Shown: piece after piece, positions 22,060-29,764 of the stretch | Layout of the letters: every line of letters starts with the position of its first letter | Position numbering within the stretch: position 1 is the stretch's first letter | Assembly: GCA_002492415.1 (NCBI GenBank) | Contig: DKYK01000046.1 | Location: 22,835 to 63,640, forward strand | DNA length: 40,806 nucleotides | Origin: Christensenella sp. UBA7102 | GTDB taxonomy: Bacteria > Bacillota > Clostridia > Christensenellales > UBA1750 | Reading direction: 5' to 3' | Program-made: the position numbers and the translations under genes | The notes under the pieces: generated by a model | What the model saw: the letters and a program-made list of their open reading frames with translations, nothing else | What the model was told of the DNA's origin: nothing | Databases searched by the model: none

Positions 22060-22908
22060 TCAGAATAGCTGAATTTCCAGCGTCAGCGAAAGATTTTCAC
22101 CAGGCTGTACCACGTGGACGCCCTCTTTGTGCGTCAACTCGCCGTCGTGGTCGTGTGCGTCATCCAAGCCCAGCCACGGCTCAATGCAGACATAGGGCGC
22201 GCCGGATTTGGCCCAGATGCCCACATAGGGCGCGCCGCCAAAGGTCACGCGCACCACGTGCGCAGACGCCGCGCTGTGCACGTCCACATAGTCGGATTTC
22301 AGCCCCTTGAGCGTGTAGGCGTCGTGGTCAAAGGTGTGCGGCAACACCGGGTAGACGGCGGAATTGTACAAAAACGGTTCTTTTTCGGCCTTTCTGAGCC
22401 CATCCGGACCGAAACGCTCGGCATCCACTGTCTCCGCGCAGGGGAAAACCAGCCGGGCGTCCGTCGCGTTGATCGCGGGATGTGCGCCCAGTGAGCAGAC
22501 CATCGCCTCATCGCCCAGATTGTGCGCACAGTAGGTAAAGCGCAGACCCTGCTGCGTCAGCTGGTAATTCGCGCTCAGGCGGTAGCGGAAGGGGTAACTG
22601 GCCTCATACAGCTTCCAATCGTCAAATGCCAGCGTGATGGCGTCGGCGGATTGCTCGGCCACGGCAAAGTTCGTGCTGCGCGCAAAGCCGTGCTTTTCCA
22701 TCTCGTAGCGCTTGCCGCGGTAGGTATAGCCGTTATTTTTGAGCTTTCCCACAAAAGGGAACAGCAACGGCGAGTGCCCCGTCCAGTACGCGGGATCCCC
22801 CGACCAGATGATTTCATACCCGTCAGCCTTGGCCGTTAGCTGCGTCAGTTCCGCTCCTCTGTCGTTGAGCACTGCGCGGAAAAACTCGTTTTCGATGGTG
22901 TACAGCAT
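22060..22908 (-). CDS. aldose 1-epimerase (galactose mutarotase)-like protein
   Basis: A 282-residue beta-sandwich protein of the galactose mutarotase superfamily, LacX-like (COG2017); members interconvert alpha and beta anomers of hexoses or bind hexose phosphates. Features are the N-terminal IENEFFRAVLNDRGAELTQL, the block HSPLLFPFVGKL, the LGAHPAINAT histidine motif and the C-terminal CIEPWLGLDD with the likely general-base Glu. ATG 22908 was chosen because GGAGG lies 11 bases upstream. It has its own promoter. Confidence 0.9.
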   Translation of the reverse strand: MLYTIENEFFRAVLNDRGAELTQLTAKADGYEIIWSGDPAYWTGHSPLLFPFVGKLKNNGYTYRGKRYEMEKHGFARSTNFAVAEQSADAITLAFDDWKLYEASYPFRYRLSANYQLTQQGLRFTYCAHNLGDEAMVCSLGAHPAINATDARLVFPCAETVDAERFGPDGLRKAEKEPFLYNSAVYPVLPHTFDHDAYTLKGLKSDYVDVHSAASAHVVRVTFGGAPYVGIWAKSGAPYVCIEPWLGLDDAHDHDGELTHKEGVHVVQPGENLSLTLEIQLF

Positions 22909-22944
22909 GGAGAAGTCCTCCATTTTATGTGATGAGATGGTTTC

Positions 22945-22973
22945 ATTATAGCGCGCATTTGCGCTGCGGGCAA
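22945..22973 (-). promoter_or_regulatory. promoter for the epimerase-like gene
   Basis: Minus strand TTGCCC (complement of 22968-22973), 17 bp, TATAAT (complement of 22945-22950). Confidence 0.8.
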
Positions 22974-23000
22974 GCAAAAGAGGGCGCGATTGCGCCCCCA
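22974..23000 (-). terminator. terminator after the ABC importer operon
   Basis: Minus strand GGGCGC, loop AATC, GCGCCC (complement of 22982-22997), then TCTTTTGC. It lies 20 bp beyond the binding-protein stop and right next to the -35 box of the next promoter. Confidence 0.8.
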
Positions 23001-23019
23001 TGTGGAGTTGAAAACCGAT

Positions 23020-23964
23020 TCACTTGGTTTTGAGCGGCAGCGTATTGACATCCACGTGTGTCTCAATCATACCCGAGTCGTAGAGGAACTGCTCGGTGGC
23101 CTGCAGGCTGTCCAGGTCCGCCTGCGAAATATCCATGGAGAAGTCGTACATCGCGTACATTTCCTTGACCGCTTCGATGTCCATATCGATGGCGGCGGAT
23201 GCGGTGGCCAGCGCTTCCTCCGTATTGGTGTCGATGTAGTTCAGGATGGCCTTCTGGTTTTCCACGAAGGCTTCGATGATGGCGGGATTTTCGTCGTAGA
23301 ACTTCTGAGAAGTGGCCGTGACGATGGTCGCGGCGATCAGGCCCTGGCCGTTGGTGACCAGATGCTTGCCGGACTTTGCGGCGTTGTAGGCCACAGGGCC
23401 GGCGAGAAGCGCGCAGTCCACGCTGCCGCCCTCAAGACCTGCGAGCGAGGAGGGGATGTCCATGGAGACGAAGTTCACGTCCTCCAGCGTCATGCCCGCA
23501 GTGGCCAGGTAGGCCACCAGCAGCTCGTGCAGATTGGTGCCCTTGGGGCCGGCGATGGTCTTGCCCGCCAGGGATTCGGGCGAGGTCAGGCTTTCGTCAT
23601 TGGAGAAGAGCATGAAGGCCTCGGGCGAGCGGGAGTACATGGAGATGATCTTAATGTCCAGGCCGTTGGCGGCGGCCAGCAGCACCGAGGTGCCGCCCAC
23701 CGCGTTGAGAATCTGGATGTCGCCCGAGGCCAGCGCAGCGGTCTGATCCGCGCCGCTGTTCAGGTCGGAATAGGCGAATTTCAGTCCCATTTTCTCGTAT
23801 GCGGCAGCCAAGCTTCCCTGATGCTTCTCAATGATAGAAGGCACGTTGAGCGGGGATTCGACGTAGGTTGCGGTCACGGTATCCACCGTGTACTTGCCGG
23901 GAGAGCAGGCGGCCAGGGAGAACATCAGAGCCGCGCAGAGCAGGAGCGAAAGCAGTTTCTTCAT
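23020..23964 (-). CDS. ABC importer substrate-binding lipoprotein (NitT/TauT, SsuA-like)
   Basis: A 314-residue extracytoplasmic binding protein anchored as a lipoprotein: signal peptide MKKLLSLLLCAALMF with lipobox SLAAC (Cys20). The mature part has a periplasmic-binding type II fold of the nitrate/sulfonate/pyrimidine class (SsuA, TauA, ThiY). The ESPLNVPSIIEK region and GDIQILNAVGGT line the usual ligand cleft. The ligand cannot be named from sequence. Last gene of the permease-ATPase-binding protein operon; 30 bp after the ATPase. Confidence 0.9.
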   Translation of the reverse strand: MKKLLSLLLCAALMFSLAACSPGKYTVDTVTATYVESPLNVPSIIEKHQGSLAAAYEKMGLKFAYSDLNSGADQTAALASGDIQILNAVGGTSVLLAAANGLDIKIISMYSRSPEAFMLFSNDESLTSPESLAGKTIAGPKGTNLHELLVAYLATAGMTLEDVNFVSMDIPSSLAGLEGGSVDCALLAGPVAYNAAKSGKHLVTNGQGLIAATIVTATSQKFYDENPAIIEAFVENQKAILNYIDTNTEEALATASAAIDMDIEAVKEMYAMYDFSMDISQADLDSLQATEQFLYDSGMIETHVDVNTLPLKTK

Positions 23965-23994
23965 GAAAATGGACCTCTTTTCTGTGTATTTTGG

Positions 23995-24705
23995 TTAAAG
24001 AGACTTCAGGGCCTCCATAACGGACTTTTTGATGGAGAGAAAGGGTTCGGTGAGAATGTCGCGGCAGCCGGTCTGTGCGGGCAGCTCGTAGCTGCGCGCC
24101 GCCCGACCGTCCGAGAGCAGTACGATGCGGTCGCCCAGAATCAGCGCTTCATCAATATTGTGCGTGACCAGAATCACGCCGCAGTCCTTCTCCCGACGGA
24201 TGCGCAGCAGCTCCTTCTGCATGGTTTCGCGGGTGAAGGAGTCCAGCGCGGCAAAGGGCTCGTCCATCAGGATGAGCTGCGCATCGCGCATCAGCGTCCG
24301 CGCCAGCGCTGCGCGCTGCTGCATGCCGCCAGACAGCTGCGCGGGGTACGCGCGTTCGAATCCGGAAAGGCCCACCAGCTGCAGCATCTGCCGCGCCTTT
24401 TCAGGCGTTGGACGGCGAATGCCCAGTGTCACGTTGCGCTCCGCCGTCAGCCATGGCATCAGCCGCGCCTCCTGGAACATGATGCCCATGCGAAGGTCCG
24501 CGGGCAGAAGAATTTGGCCGGAATCGGGCTGCAGCAGTCCGGAGAGCAGTCGCAGCAGCGTGGTCTTGCCGCAGCCGCTGCGCCCAACCAGCACCGTAAA
24601 GCCGCGCGCGTCCAGGGTCAGATCCAGGTCCCGGAGCACCGGGATGGAGCGCCCTTCGATGCAGAAGCTTTTGCACAGATGGGAGATGAGTATGGCCTCA
24701 GACAT
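23995..24705 (-). CDS. ABC importer ATP-binding protein (SsuB/TauB-like)
   Basis: ATPase subunit of 236 residues that powers the importer at the inner membrane face. Walker A GRSGCGKTT, Q-loop MFQEARLMPW, signature LSGGMQQRAAL, Walker B LILMDEPFAALD and H-loop VTHNIDEA are all present. The start is set at 24705: the upstream in-frame ATG at 24711 is only two bases from the AAAGGGGG site, while 24705 is eight bases from it. Either way, it overlaps the permease stop. Confidence 0.92.
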   Translation of the reverse strand: MSEAILISHLCKSFCIEGRSIPVLRDLDLTLDARGFTVLVGRSGCGKTTLLRLLSGLLQPDSGQILLPADLRMGIMFQEARLMPWLTAERNVTLGIRRPTPEKARQMLQLVGLSGFERAYPAQLSGGMQQRAALARTLMRDAQLILMDEPFAALDSFTRETMQKELLRIRREKDCGVILVTHNIDEALILGDRIVLLSDGRAARSYELPAQTGCRDILTEPFLSIKKSVMEALKSL

Positions 24706-25465
24706 CGGCATTGCCCCCTTTCGGCGTCAGGCGGCGAATCAGCAGCCCGAACAGCGCATCCGTGACGAACCCCACTGCGCCGATGAGCAGGATGCCCACG
24801 AGCACCTTGTCCGATCGCGACAGCGCCTGCGCGTCCAGAATCATGTATCCCAGGCCGCTTGCCGCCGCGATCATCTCCGCGCCCACAATGGCGCGCCAGC
24901 TATATCCCAGTCCGATGCGCATACCCACCAGCACGCTGGGCATCGCCGCAGGCAGCTGGATGCGGAAAAAGCACTCCGTCCGGCTCATCTCCAGGCTGCG
25001 CCCCACCTCCAGCAGCTTGGGATCGCACTGGGACAGACCCGCGTTGGTATTGAGAAAGATGGGGAAGAAGGAGGTCAGCACGATGACAATGATCTTGCTC
25101 GTCTCCCCAATGCCGAACCACAGGATGAGCAGCGGGATGAGACTCATGGGCGGCACATGCCGTAGAAATTCCAGTATATGGCGGTAGTACGGATCGGCGC
25201 CCGGCGCAAGGCCCGTCAGCACGCCCAGCAGGAACGCCAGCGCAAACGAGAGGACAAATCCGACGAGCACACGCCACAGACTCGCCGCCAGATTGCGCCA
25301 CAGCTCGCCGGAAGCCGCCATGCTCACGAAGGTGCGCGCCACCCGCTCCGGGCCGGGCAGCACGTAGGCGGAGAAGATCCCCGCGCGGCTGACCCATACC
25401 CAAATGAGCAGCAGTGCAGCCAGCACTGCCAGCGATTTTAGCGCATTCCCCTTCTTTTTTCGCAT
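24698..25465 (-). CDS. ABC importer permease (SsuC/TauC-like)
   Basis: A 255-residue membrane protein with six hydrophobic segments, the transmembrane subunit of the NitT/TauT-type importer. The EAA coupling motif is visible in the region EVGRSLEMSRTECFFRIQLPAAMPS, with the conserved RIQLPAAMPSVLVGMR. ATG 25465 follows AAGGGGG; the frame extends upstream into the terminator. First gene of the operon; the long leader upstream carries the probable control element. Confidence 0.92.
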   Translation of the reverse strand: MRKKKGNALKSLAVLAALLLIWVWVSRAGIFSAYVLPGPERVARTFVSMAASGELWRNLAASLWRVLVGFVLSFALAFLLGVLTGLAPGADPYYRHILEFLRHVPPMSLIPLLILWFGIGETSKIIVIVLTSFFPIFLNTNAGLSQCDPKLLEVGRSLEMSRTECFFRIQLPAAMPSVLVGMRIGLGYSWRAIVGAEMIAAASGLGYMILDAQALSRSDKVLVGILLIGAVGFVTDALFGLLIRRLTPKGGNADV

Positions 25466-25480
25466 TCGATAACCCCCTTG

Positions 25481-25494
25481 TATATGCGCATATA
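25481..25494. repeat. perfect 14-bp palindrome before the permease gene
   Basis: TATATGCGCATATA is its own complement and sits between the terminator and the permease RBS. It could be an operator or a small hairpin. Confidence 0.5.
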
Positions 25495-25537
25495 AAAAAC
25501 GGGACGCTTTTTTGCTGCACAAAAAAGCGTCCCGTTT
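25493..25537 (-). terminator. intrinsic terminator in the ABC operon leader
   Basis: A 16-bp perfect stem (25498-25513 with 25521-25536), loop of 7 nt, and a T6 run on the minus strand. It lies between the leader promoter and the permease start, so read-through must be controlled. Confidence 0.9.
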
Positions 25538-25567
25538 CCTATCGCATAAAGGACGGTCTTTCTTCCC

Positions 25568-25644
25568 GCGCAGCACAGTCTTTGCGGTAAGCAATCCACA
25601 TCAGGTTCCCATTCGGCTTTGCAAAGGGCCGCAGCCCGCTGCGC
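25568..25644 (-). promoter_or_regulatory. riboswitch-like leader (class not assigned) of the ABC importer
   Basis: Minus strand. A closing helix GCGCAGC (25644-25638) / GCTGCGC (25574-25568) encloses about 63 nt. Inside, CTTTGC pairs with GCAAAG, and a short GC-rich hairpin lies before it. The block GAACCTGATGTGGAT (25608-25594) matches 14 of 15 positions of the 3' half of the TPP (THI-box) aptamer, but the essential CTGAGA half is absent, so TPP binding is doubtful. The position between promoter and terminator is typical for a riboswitch. A SsuA/ThiY-type importer downstream would fit an import-related ligand. Confidence 0.5.
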
Positions 25645-25659
25645 AGTCGATGCCGTTTC

Positions 25660-25688
25660 ATAGTAGCATGCGGCAAAAAAATTGTCAA
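25660..25688 (-). promoter_or_regulatory. promoter for the ABC importer leader
   Basis: Minus strand TTGACA (complement of 25683-25688), 17 bp, TACTAT (complement of 25660-25665). Start of transcription would be near 25653, just before the structured leader. Confidence 0.65.
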
Positions 25689-25695
25689 GCGGGGA

Positions 25696-25729
25696 TTGAC
25701 AGAACTGTCTAATGCTGTTAGACTATAAT
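25696..25729 (+). promoter_or_regulatory. promoter of the blaI/blaR1-like operon
   Basis: TTGACA (25696-25701). With a 17-bp spacer the -10 box is TAGACT (25719-25724); a perfect TATAAT (25724-25729) is also present but 22 bp away. Either way the operators flank or overlap the -10 region, so a bound repressor would block polymerase. Confidence 0.55.
25707..25723. promoter_or_regulatory. BlaI-type operator 1
   Basis: Dyad GTCTAA (25707-25712), N5, TTAGAC (25718-25723), overlapping the promoter spacer and -10 region. Confidence 0.75.
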
Positions 25730-25730
25730 T

Positions 25731-25747
25731 GTCTAAAGGCATTAGAC
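25731..25747. promoter_or_regulatory. BlaI-type operator 2
   Basis: Second copy of the same dyad, GTCTAA (25731-25736), N5, TTAGAC (25742-25747), with arms identical to operator 1 but a different centre. The centres are 24 bp apart, a little over two helical turns, which would place two repressor dimers on nearly the same face. Confidence 0.75.
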
Positions 25748-25762
25748 AGGAGGGGGATATGG

Positions 25763-26140
25763 ATGGAAACTTTGAAACTGGGTGAAATGGAGCGCAGGTT
25801 TGCAAATTTGATCTGGATGCACGCGCCGGTGAGCACACGCGCGCTGGTGGAGCTGGCGGCGCAGGCGTTTGGCTGGAAACGCACCACCACGTACACCATG
25901 CTCAAGCGCCTTTGTGAGCGCGGGCTGTTTGCAATGCAGGACGGGCGGGTGAAGGCGCTGGTGACGCGGCAGGAATTTGAGGCCGCGCAAGGAGAACAAT
26001 TCCTCAGCGAACACTTCGGAGGATCGTTGCCGCGGTTCCTCGCGGCCTTTACCAGCCGAAATCGCCTCAGCGCACGGGAGATTGAGGAGATTGAAGCGCT
26101 GATTGAGCAGCACCGGGAGGAGGAAGAAGAGCATGGCTGA
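25763..26140 (+). CDS. BlaI/MecI/CopY-family transcriptional repressor
   Basis: A 125-residue winged-helix repressor. The N-terminal domain (about 1-70) has the family pattern: LGEMERRFANLIWMHAP, then RTTTYTMLKRLCERGLF as recognition helix and start of the wing. The C-terminal helices (about 85-125), rich in Glu, form the dimerisation region. Dimers probably bind the two dyads at 25707 and 25731. The start at 25763 lies 6 bases after AGGAGGGGG; another ATG at 25759 is out of frame. It overlaps the BlaR1-like gene by 8 bp, the usual arrangement of repressor and sensor protease. Confidence 0.92.
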   Translation: METLKLGEMERRFANLIWMHAPVSTRALVELAAQAFGWKRTTTYTMLKRLCERGLFAMQDGRVKALVTRQEFEAAQGEQFLSEHFGGSLPRFLAAFTSRNRLSAREIEEIEALIEQHREEEEEHG

Positions 26141-29100
26141 GCAATTTCTTACGCAGCTGCTGCGCATGAGCCTATCGGGCGCTGTGGTGGCGCTGGTGGT
26201 GATCGCGGTGCGCGCGCTGCTGAAAAGGGCGCCGCGCGCGGTAGTCTGCGTGCTGTGGACGGTGGTGCTCTTCCGCCTGCTCTGCCCCTTTTCCGTAGAG
26301 AGCGCGGTCGGTCTGCTGCCCGCGCAGCCACGGGTGGCGCAGCGCAGCGACACGCTCGTGCAGACCGCCGTGACCGCGGAATCCGTCGTACCTGCGGCCA
26401 TGCAGGCGGCACCCTCCGTTGTAGTTCCCACCGCAGAAAATCCATCACAGGTTGCCCCACAGGGCAAAGCGCGCTCCTTTCCCTGGTGGACGGCGGCGCT
26501 TTGCGCATGGGCTGCGGGCGTTGCGGGAATGGGCCTGTACAGCGCGGTGTCGCTGCTGAGGCTCAAGGGTAGGCTGCGCGGCGCGATGGCATACGACAAG
26601 GGTGTATACGTCGTGCCCGGACTGTCCAATGCTTTCGTGCTGGGCGTGTTTCACCCGTCGATTTACCTGCCTGACGGCCTGGATGCGCGCGACCGCAGTT
26701 ACATTCTGATGCACGAACACACGCACATCCGGCGCGGCGACCACATTTGGAAGCTATTGATGCAGGCGGCGCTGTGCGTGCACTGGTTCAATCCGGCGGT
26801 ATGGCTGTGCAGCGCGCTGGCGAGCCGCGACCTTGAACTGGCGTGCGACGAGGCTGTGATCCGCAGGCTGGGCGCGGGCGTCAAGAAGCAGTATTCCGAG
26901 ACGCTGCTGCGCATGGCGGCGGGCCGCGCGTCGGGTGTGACCCTGGCCTTTGGGCAGGGGGACACCAAGGGACGCATCCGCCATGTACTGCGCTACAAAA
27001 GGCCCGCGCTCTGGCTCGTGGCGGCTGCCGTTGTGGCGGTGACGGGGCTTTGTATTGGCCTTGCGTGCAACCAGCCCGCGCAAAAGACGCTGCTGCGCGC
27101 AGGTGGCGCGCTCTACGAATGGGACGGCAAGGCCGTGGACGCTGTGCCCGCCGGGAGCGTACGGTTGGGCGCGGTGGAGAGCCTGCGCAGAGGGAAGGGC
27201 GCGCCCGAGCGTGACTTTGAGGCCGTCAACCTGGACGAGCAATGCGCGGACTGCGCGCTCTATGGCGACGGCGCGGATACGCTCTACCTGCAGCGTATCG
27301 ACGGTACGGCGCTCACGTTCCGCTGCACGCAGCCCGCACAGCCGTATGTGCCGGGACATGAGGAGGTTTCCGCGCTGACGGGCATTGCAGACGCACAGGT
27401 TGTCCAAACGATAGAGCTGCAGGGCGGCCGAGTGTTTGCAGGCTATTTGACGGGGGAGAATCTGGGCGCGTGCAGCATGCTGGTGCGCGACGGCCAGCCG
27501 CAGCTGGGCAGCCGGCTGCTCGTGAGCGGCCTGGCGCGGCAGCAAGGCGTGGCCGTGGGCAGTCTCACGCTCGCAGGGGTGCAGTATGACGCGCTGCTGC
27601 TCCACGATGAGCGGATCGCACACGTCGTGCGCACGCAGAGCGACGGAAGCGTCGACGTCATTGACGTGGGAAGCGGAGCGCTCAGTCTGTACGTGCTGGA
27701 TTCAGCTCCTGACGCGCGGTATGCCTATTACGATGCCAACGGGGATCAACTGTTTCCGTCGATATACGAACCCGTAATGGACGCCGACAGCGCGTTGCCC
27801 GCTTCCGGGGGCGCTGCGATGCAGGACGTCCATTTTACCGGAATCCAATGGATTGTGGACGGTCAAGTGCGCTATGAACGCGATCTTTCCGGCGTGGGCG
27901 ACGCGCTGACGACCTTTCTTACCCGTGTGTATGGCGATACGCTGGTGCGCAGCGCTGCCTGGCCCGTTTCACAGGAGATGTTGCCCGGCGAGTATGTGCG
28001 CGCGGCGATGGCGGACGGCGAGGAGTTGCTGTTCTATGAATTCCCTGAACTGGGCAGCGCGGTGGTGCAGCTGGATGACGCATGGTGGATGACACTGCCC
28101 GAAGCGGACTGGCAGATGCTGCGTCAGGTCGTTATGGGCGCGGAACGCCCCGAGGTGTGGAGCGCTGCGCGGTGCAGCGGCGAGGTGGAACTGTCGGCGG
28201 CGCTGTTGGAGCAGCCATTGCCGGCGCTTGCGGAAGAGGGATTGTGGGAAAAGGACGGCGCAGCTCCGCAGACGCAGCGCGCGGATATGGGCGAGAACTA
28301 CTTCGTCGTGACGCGCACAGCGCTGGACGGCAGCCAGCGACAGGCCGCGGTGTATGAGCGCGACGGCAAAATCATGTTCCAGCTGCTGACGGGCGAGGGA
28401 TGCGCAGAGCTGCCAGACGGGCAACAGACGTTGGAGCAACTGAACGCGCTGCTGCCCGAGGTTGCGGTGGTCAGGGCGGATCTGGATGGCGACGGGGCGC
28501 AGGATGCCGCCTGGTGGGAGGCGCGCAGAGCGGAACTCGGCGAGGTGACGCTGTACATCGCGCTGGGGAACGGCCGCGTGCTGACGCATCCGGTGCAGGC
28601 CGTATGGGGAGAGAGCGTGACGGCCGCAGACGTGACGGGCGACGGCGTTCCCGAACTGATCGCGATGGCGGACACGGGCGGCAACGGCGGCATGGGCTGC
28701 CACACCTTTGAGGTGCTGCGCGTGACGGACGGCGCGCTGGAATCGCTGCCCATCCCCTTCCAGACCGAGGACGGATTGGAGAACGGCGACTGGTTCAGCT
28801 CGGGCTTCCGGTTTGAGACGCAGTATGAGGAGGGCTTCAAGCTGCACGTGCGCAGCGAGCTGCTGGATCGGGTGATCGACTTTTCCGGGGACGCGGAGAT
28901 GATGCAGGACCGCATCGACGTGGGGCAATTTGATGAGACGGGCAAGCTGCTGCGCGCCGAAGAGTTTGCAAACGGCAGCTGCGACGGTATCAGCGCCTAT
29001 GAACTGCTGAATTACGACCGTTCGCCGGGGCTGGAGCTGCGCGTGTACCAGTATCTGTGGCAATGGGGCCATTCGGATGGCGTGGGCTTTGGCGTCACGG

Positions 29101-29672
29101 TGCTCAAGTGGGACGAAGAAAAGCAGGCGTTTTCCGCGATGGAACAGAGCTGGACGAAGGAAATCAACGCCTACATGCTGGAGGTCCCGGGCGCGCTGTG
29201 CGAAGGGCGTGCGATTGTGCTTCGGCTGTATGGGCAGGCGTTGGACTACGGCTACGGCATCTCCCGCGTCGATGTGATGGACGAGAACGGCACGTTGCTT
29301 CAAAACCTGTCCATTCCGAAGGCGATTGAGGAGGAATGGGACGGGGATACCTTTGAGGGACATACCGAGTCCGCACGGCAGGACGGCGGGCTGACCCTGC
29401 AGGACGTCAACTTCGACGGCCTATGCGACCTCGCGCTGGATGGGTGGCGGACCAACGGCGCCAATCAGCCGCGGTACTACTGGGTGTGGGACGACGATGA
29501 AAAGGCGTTCGTCTACGCCTTCAGTCTGTGCAACGCGCAGGTGGATGCGGAAGCCCGTCGCCTGCGCACGGTGACGCGCGAGGATGCCGGAACCTACCTT
29601 CAAACGGAGTACGAGTGGCGGAACGGGGCGCTGGTCGAGGTGGAACGACAAACATCCATGACGCCGCCGTAG
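26133..29672 (+). CDS. BlaR1-type M56 membrane protease with a giant C-terminal region
   Basis: An 1179-residue sensor or protease. The N-terminal 320 residues follow the BlaR1/MecR1 plan: membrane helices at about 10-30, 35-50 and 120-145, the zinc motif HEHTH (194-198) and the third ligand in DLELACDEAV (Glu235), then a helix near residues 290-310 (LVAAAVVAVTGLCIGLAC). Beyond it, instead of a penicillin-binding sensor domain (no SxxK/SxN visible), lie about 860 outward-facing residues. These carry Asp/Asn-rich calcium-loop-like patterns (YDANGDQ about 532, DLDGDG about 783, DVTGDG about 832, DVNFDGLCD about 1090), as in FG-GAP/VCBS repeats. The known job of BlaR1 is to cleave or inactivate BlaI on a signal; the signal here is unknown. 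Confidence 0.85.
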   Translation: MAEQFLTQLLRMSLSGAVVALVVIAVRALLKRAPRAVVCVLWTVVLFRLLCPFSVESAVGLLPAQPRVAQRSDTLVQTAVTAESVVPAAMQAAPSVVVPTAENPSQVAPQGKARSFPWWTAALCAWAAGVAGMGLYSAVSLLRLKGRLRGAMAYDKGVYVVPGLSNAFVLGVFHPSIYLPDGLDARDRSYILMHEHTHIRRGDHIWKLLMQAALCVHWFNPAVWLCSALASRDLELACDEAVIRRLGAGVKKQYSETLLRMAAGRASGVTLAFGQGDTKGRIRHVLRYKRPALWLVAAAVVAVTGLCIGLACNQPAQKTLLRAGGALYEWDGKAVDAVPAGSVRLGAVESLRRGKGAPERDFEAVNLDEQCADCALYGDGADTLYLQRIDGTALTFRCTQPAQPYVPGHEEVSALTGIADAQVVQTIELQGGRVFAGYLTGENLGACSMLVRDGQPQLGSRLLVSGLARQQGVAVGSLTLAGVQYDALLLHDERIAHVVRTQSDGSVDVIDVGSGALSLYVLDSAPDARYAYYDANGDQLFPSIYEPVMDADSALPASGGAAMQDVHFTGIQWIVDGQVRYERDLSGVGDALTTFLTRVYGDTLVRSAAWPVSQEMLPGEYVRAAMADGEELLFYEFPELGSAVVQLDDAWWMTLPEADWQMLRQVVMGAERPEVWSAARCSGEVELSAALLEQPLPALAEEGLWEKDGAAPQTQRADMGENYFVVTRTALDGSQRQAAVYERDGKIMFQLLTGEGCAELPDGQQTLEQLNALLPEVAVVRADLDGDGAQDAAWWEARRAELGEVTLYIALGNGRVLTHPVQAVWGESVTAADVTGDGVPELIAMADTGGNGGMGCHTFEVLRVTDGALESLPIPFQTEDGLENGDWFSSGFRFETQYEEGFKLHVRSELLDRVIDFSGDAEMMQDRIDVGQFDETGKLLRAEEFANGSCDGISAYELLNYDRSPGLELRVYQYLWQWGHSDGVGFGVTVLKWDEEKQAFSAMEQSWTKEINAYMLEVPGALCEGRAIVLRLYGQALDYGYGISRVDVMDENGTLLQNLSIPKAIEEEWDGDTFEGHTESARQDGGLTLQDVNFDGLCDLALDGWRTNGANQPRYYWVWDDDEKAFVYAFSLCNAQVDAEARRLRTVTREDAGTYLQTEYEWRNGALVEVERQTSMTPP

Positions 29673-29696
29673 GTCTGTGAAGCTGCAAAGCGATGA

Positions 29697-29725
29697 TTGA
29701 CCGCACAGGGCGGGCATGCTAAAAT
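29697..29725 (+). promoter_or_regulatory. promoter for the GyrI-like gene
   Basis: TTGACC (29697-29702), 17 bp, TAAAAT (29720-29725), 40 bp before the ATG at 29765. Confidence 0.75.
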
Positions 29726-29764
29726 AGGCGTGGAAGATCATCAAGCGTAAGGACGGAGAAAAGC

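Noticed and set aside
22990..24765. 591-aa open frame on the plus strand
   Set aside because: Antisense to the binding-protein and ATPase genes, which have complete lipobox and Walker motifs.
25568..25644. Calling the ABC leader a TPP riboswitch outright
   Set aside because: Only the 3' GAACCTGAT-TGGAT block matches; CTGAGA and the ACCC strand needed for pyrimidine recognition are absent, so the class was left open.
27969..29363. 464-aa open frame on the minus strand
   Set aside because: Antisense to the BlaR1-like gene; composition is His/Arg/Gln-rich as expected from reverse reading of GC-rich DNA.
26133..29672. BlaR1-like gene as a beta-lactam resistance sensor
   Set aside because: No penicillin-binding SxxK/SxN/KTG set was seen in the C-terminal region and no beta-lactamase lies nearby.
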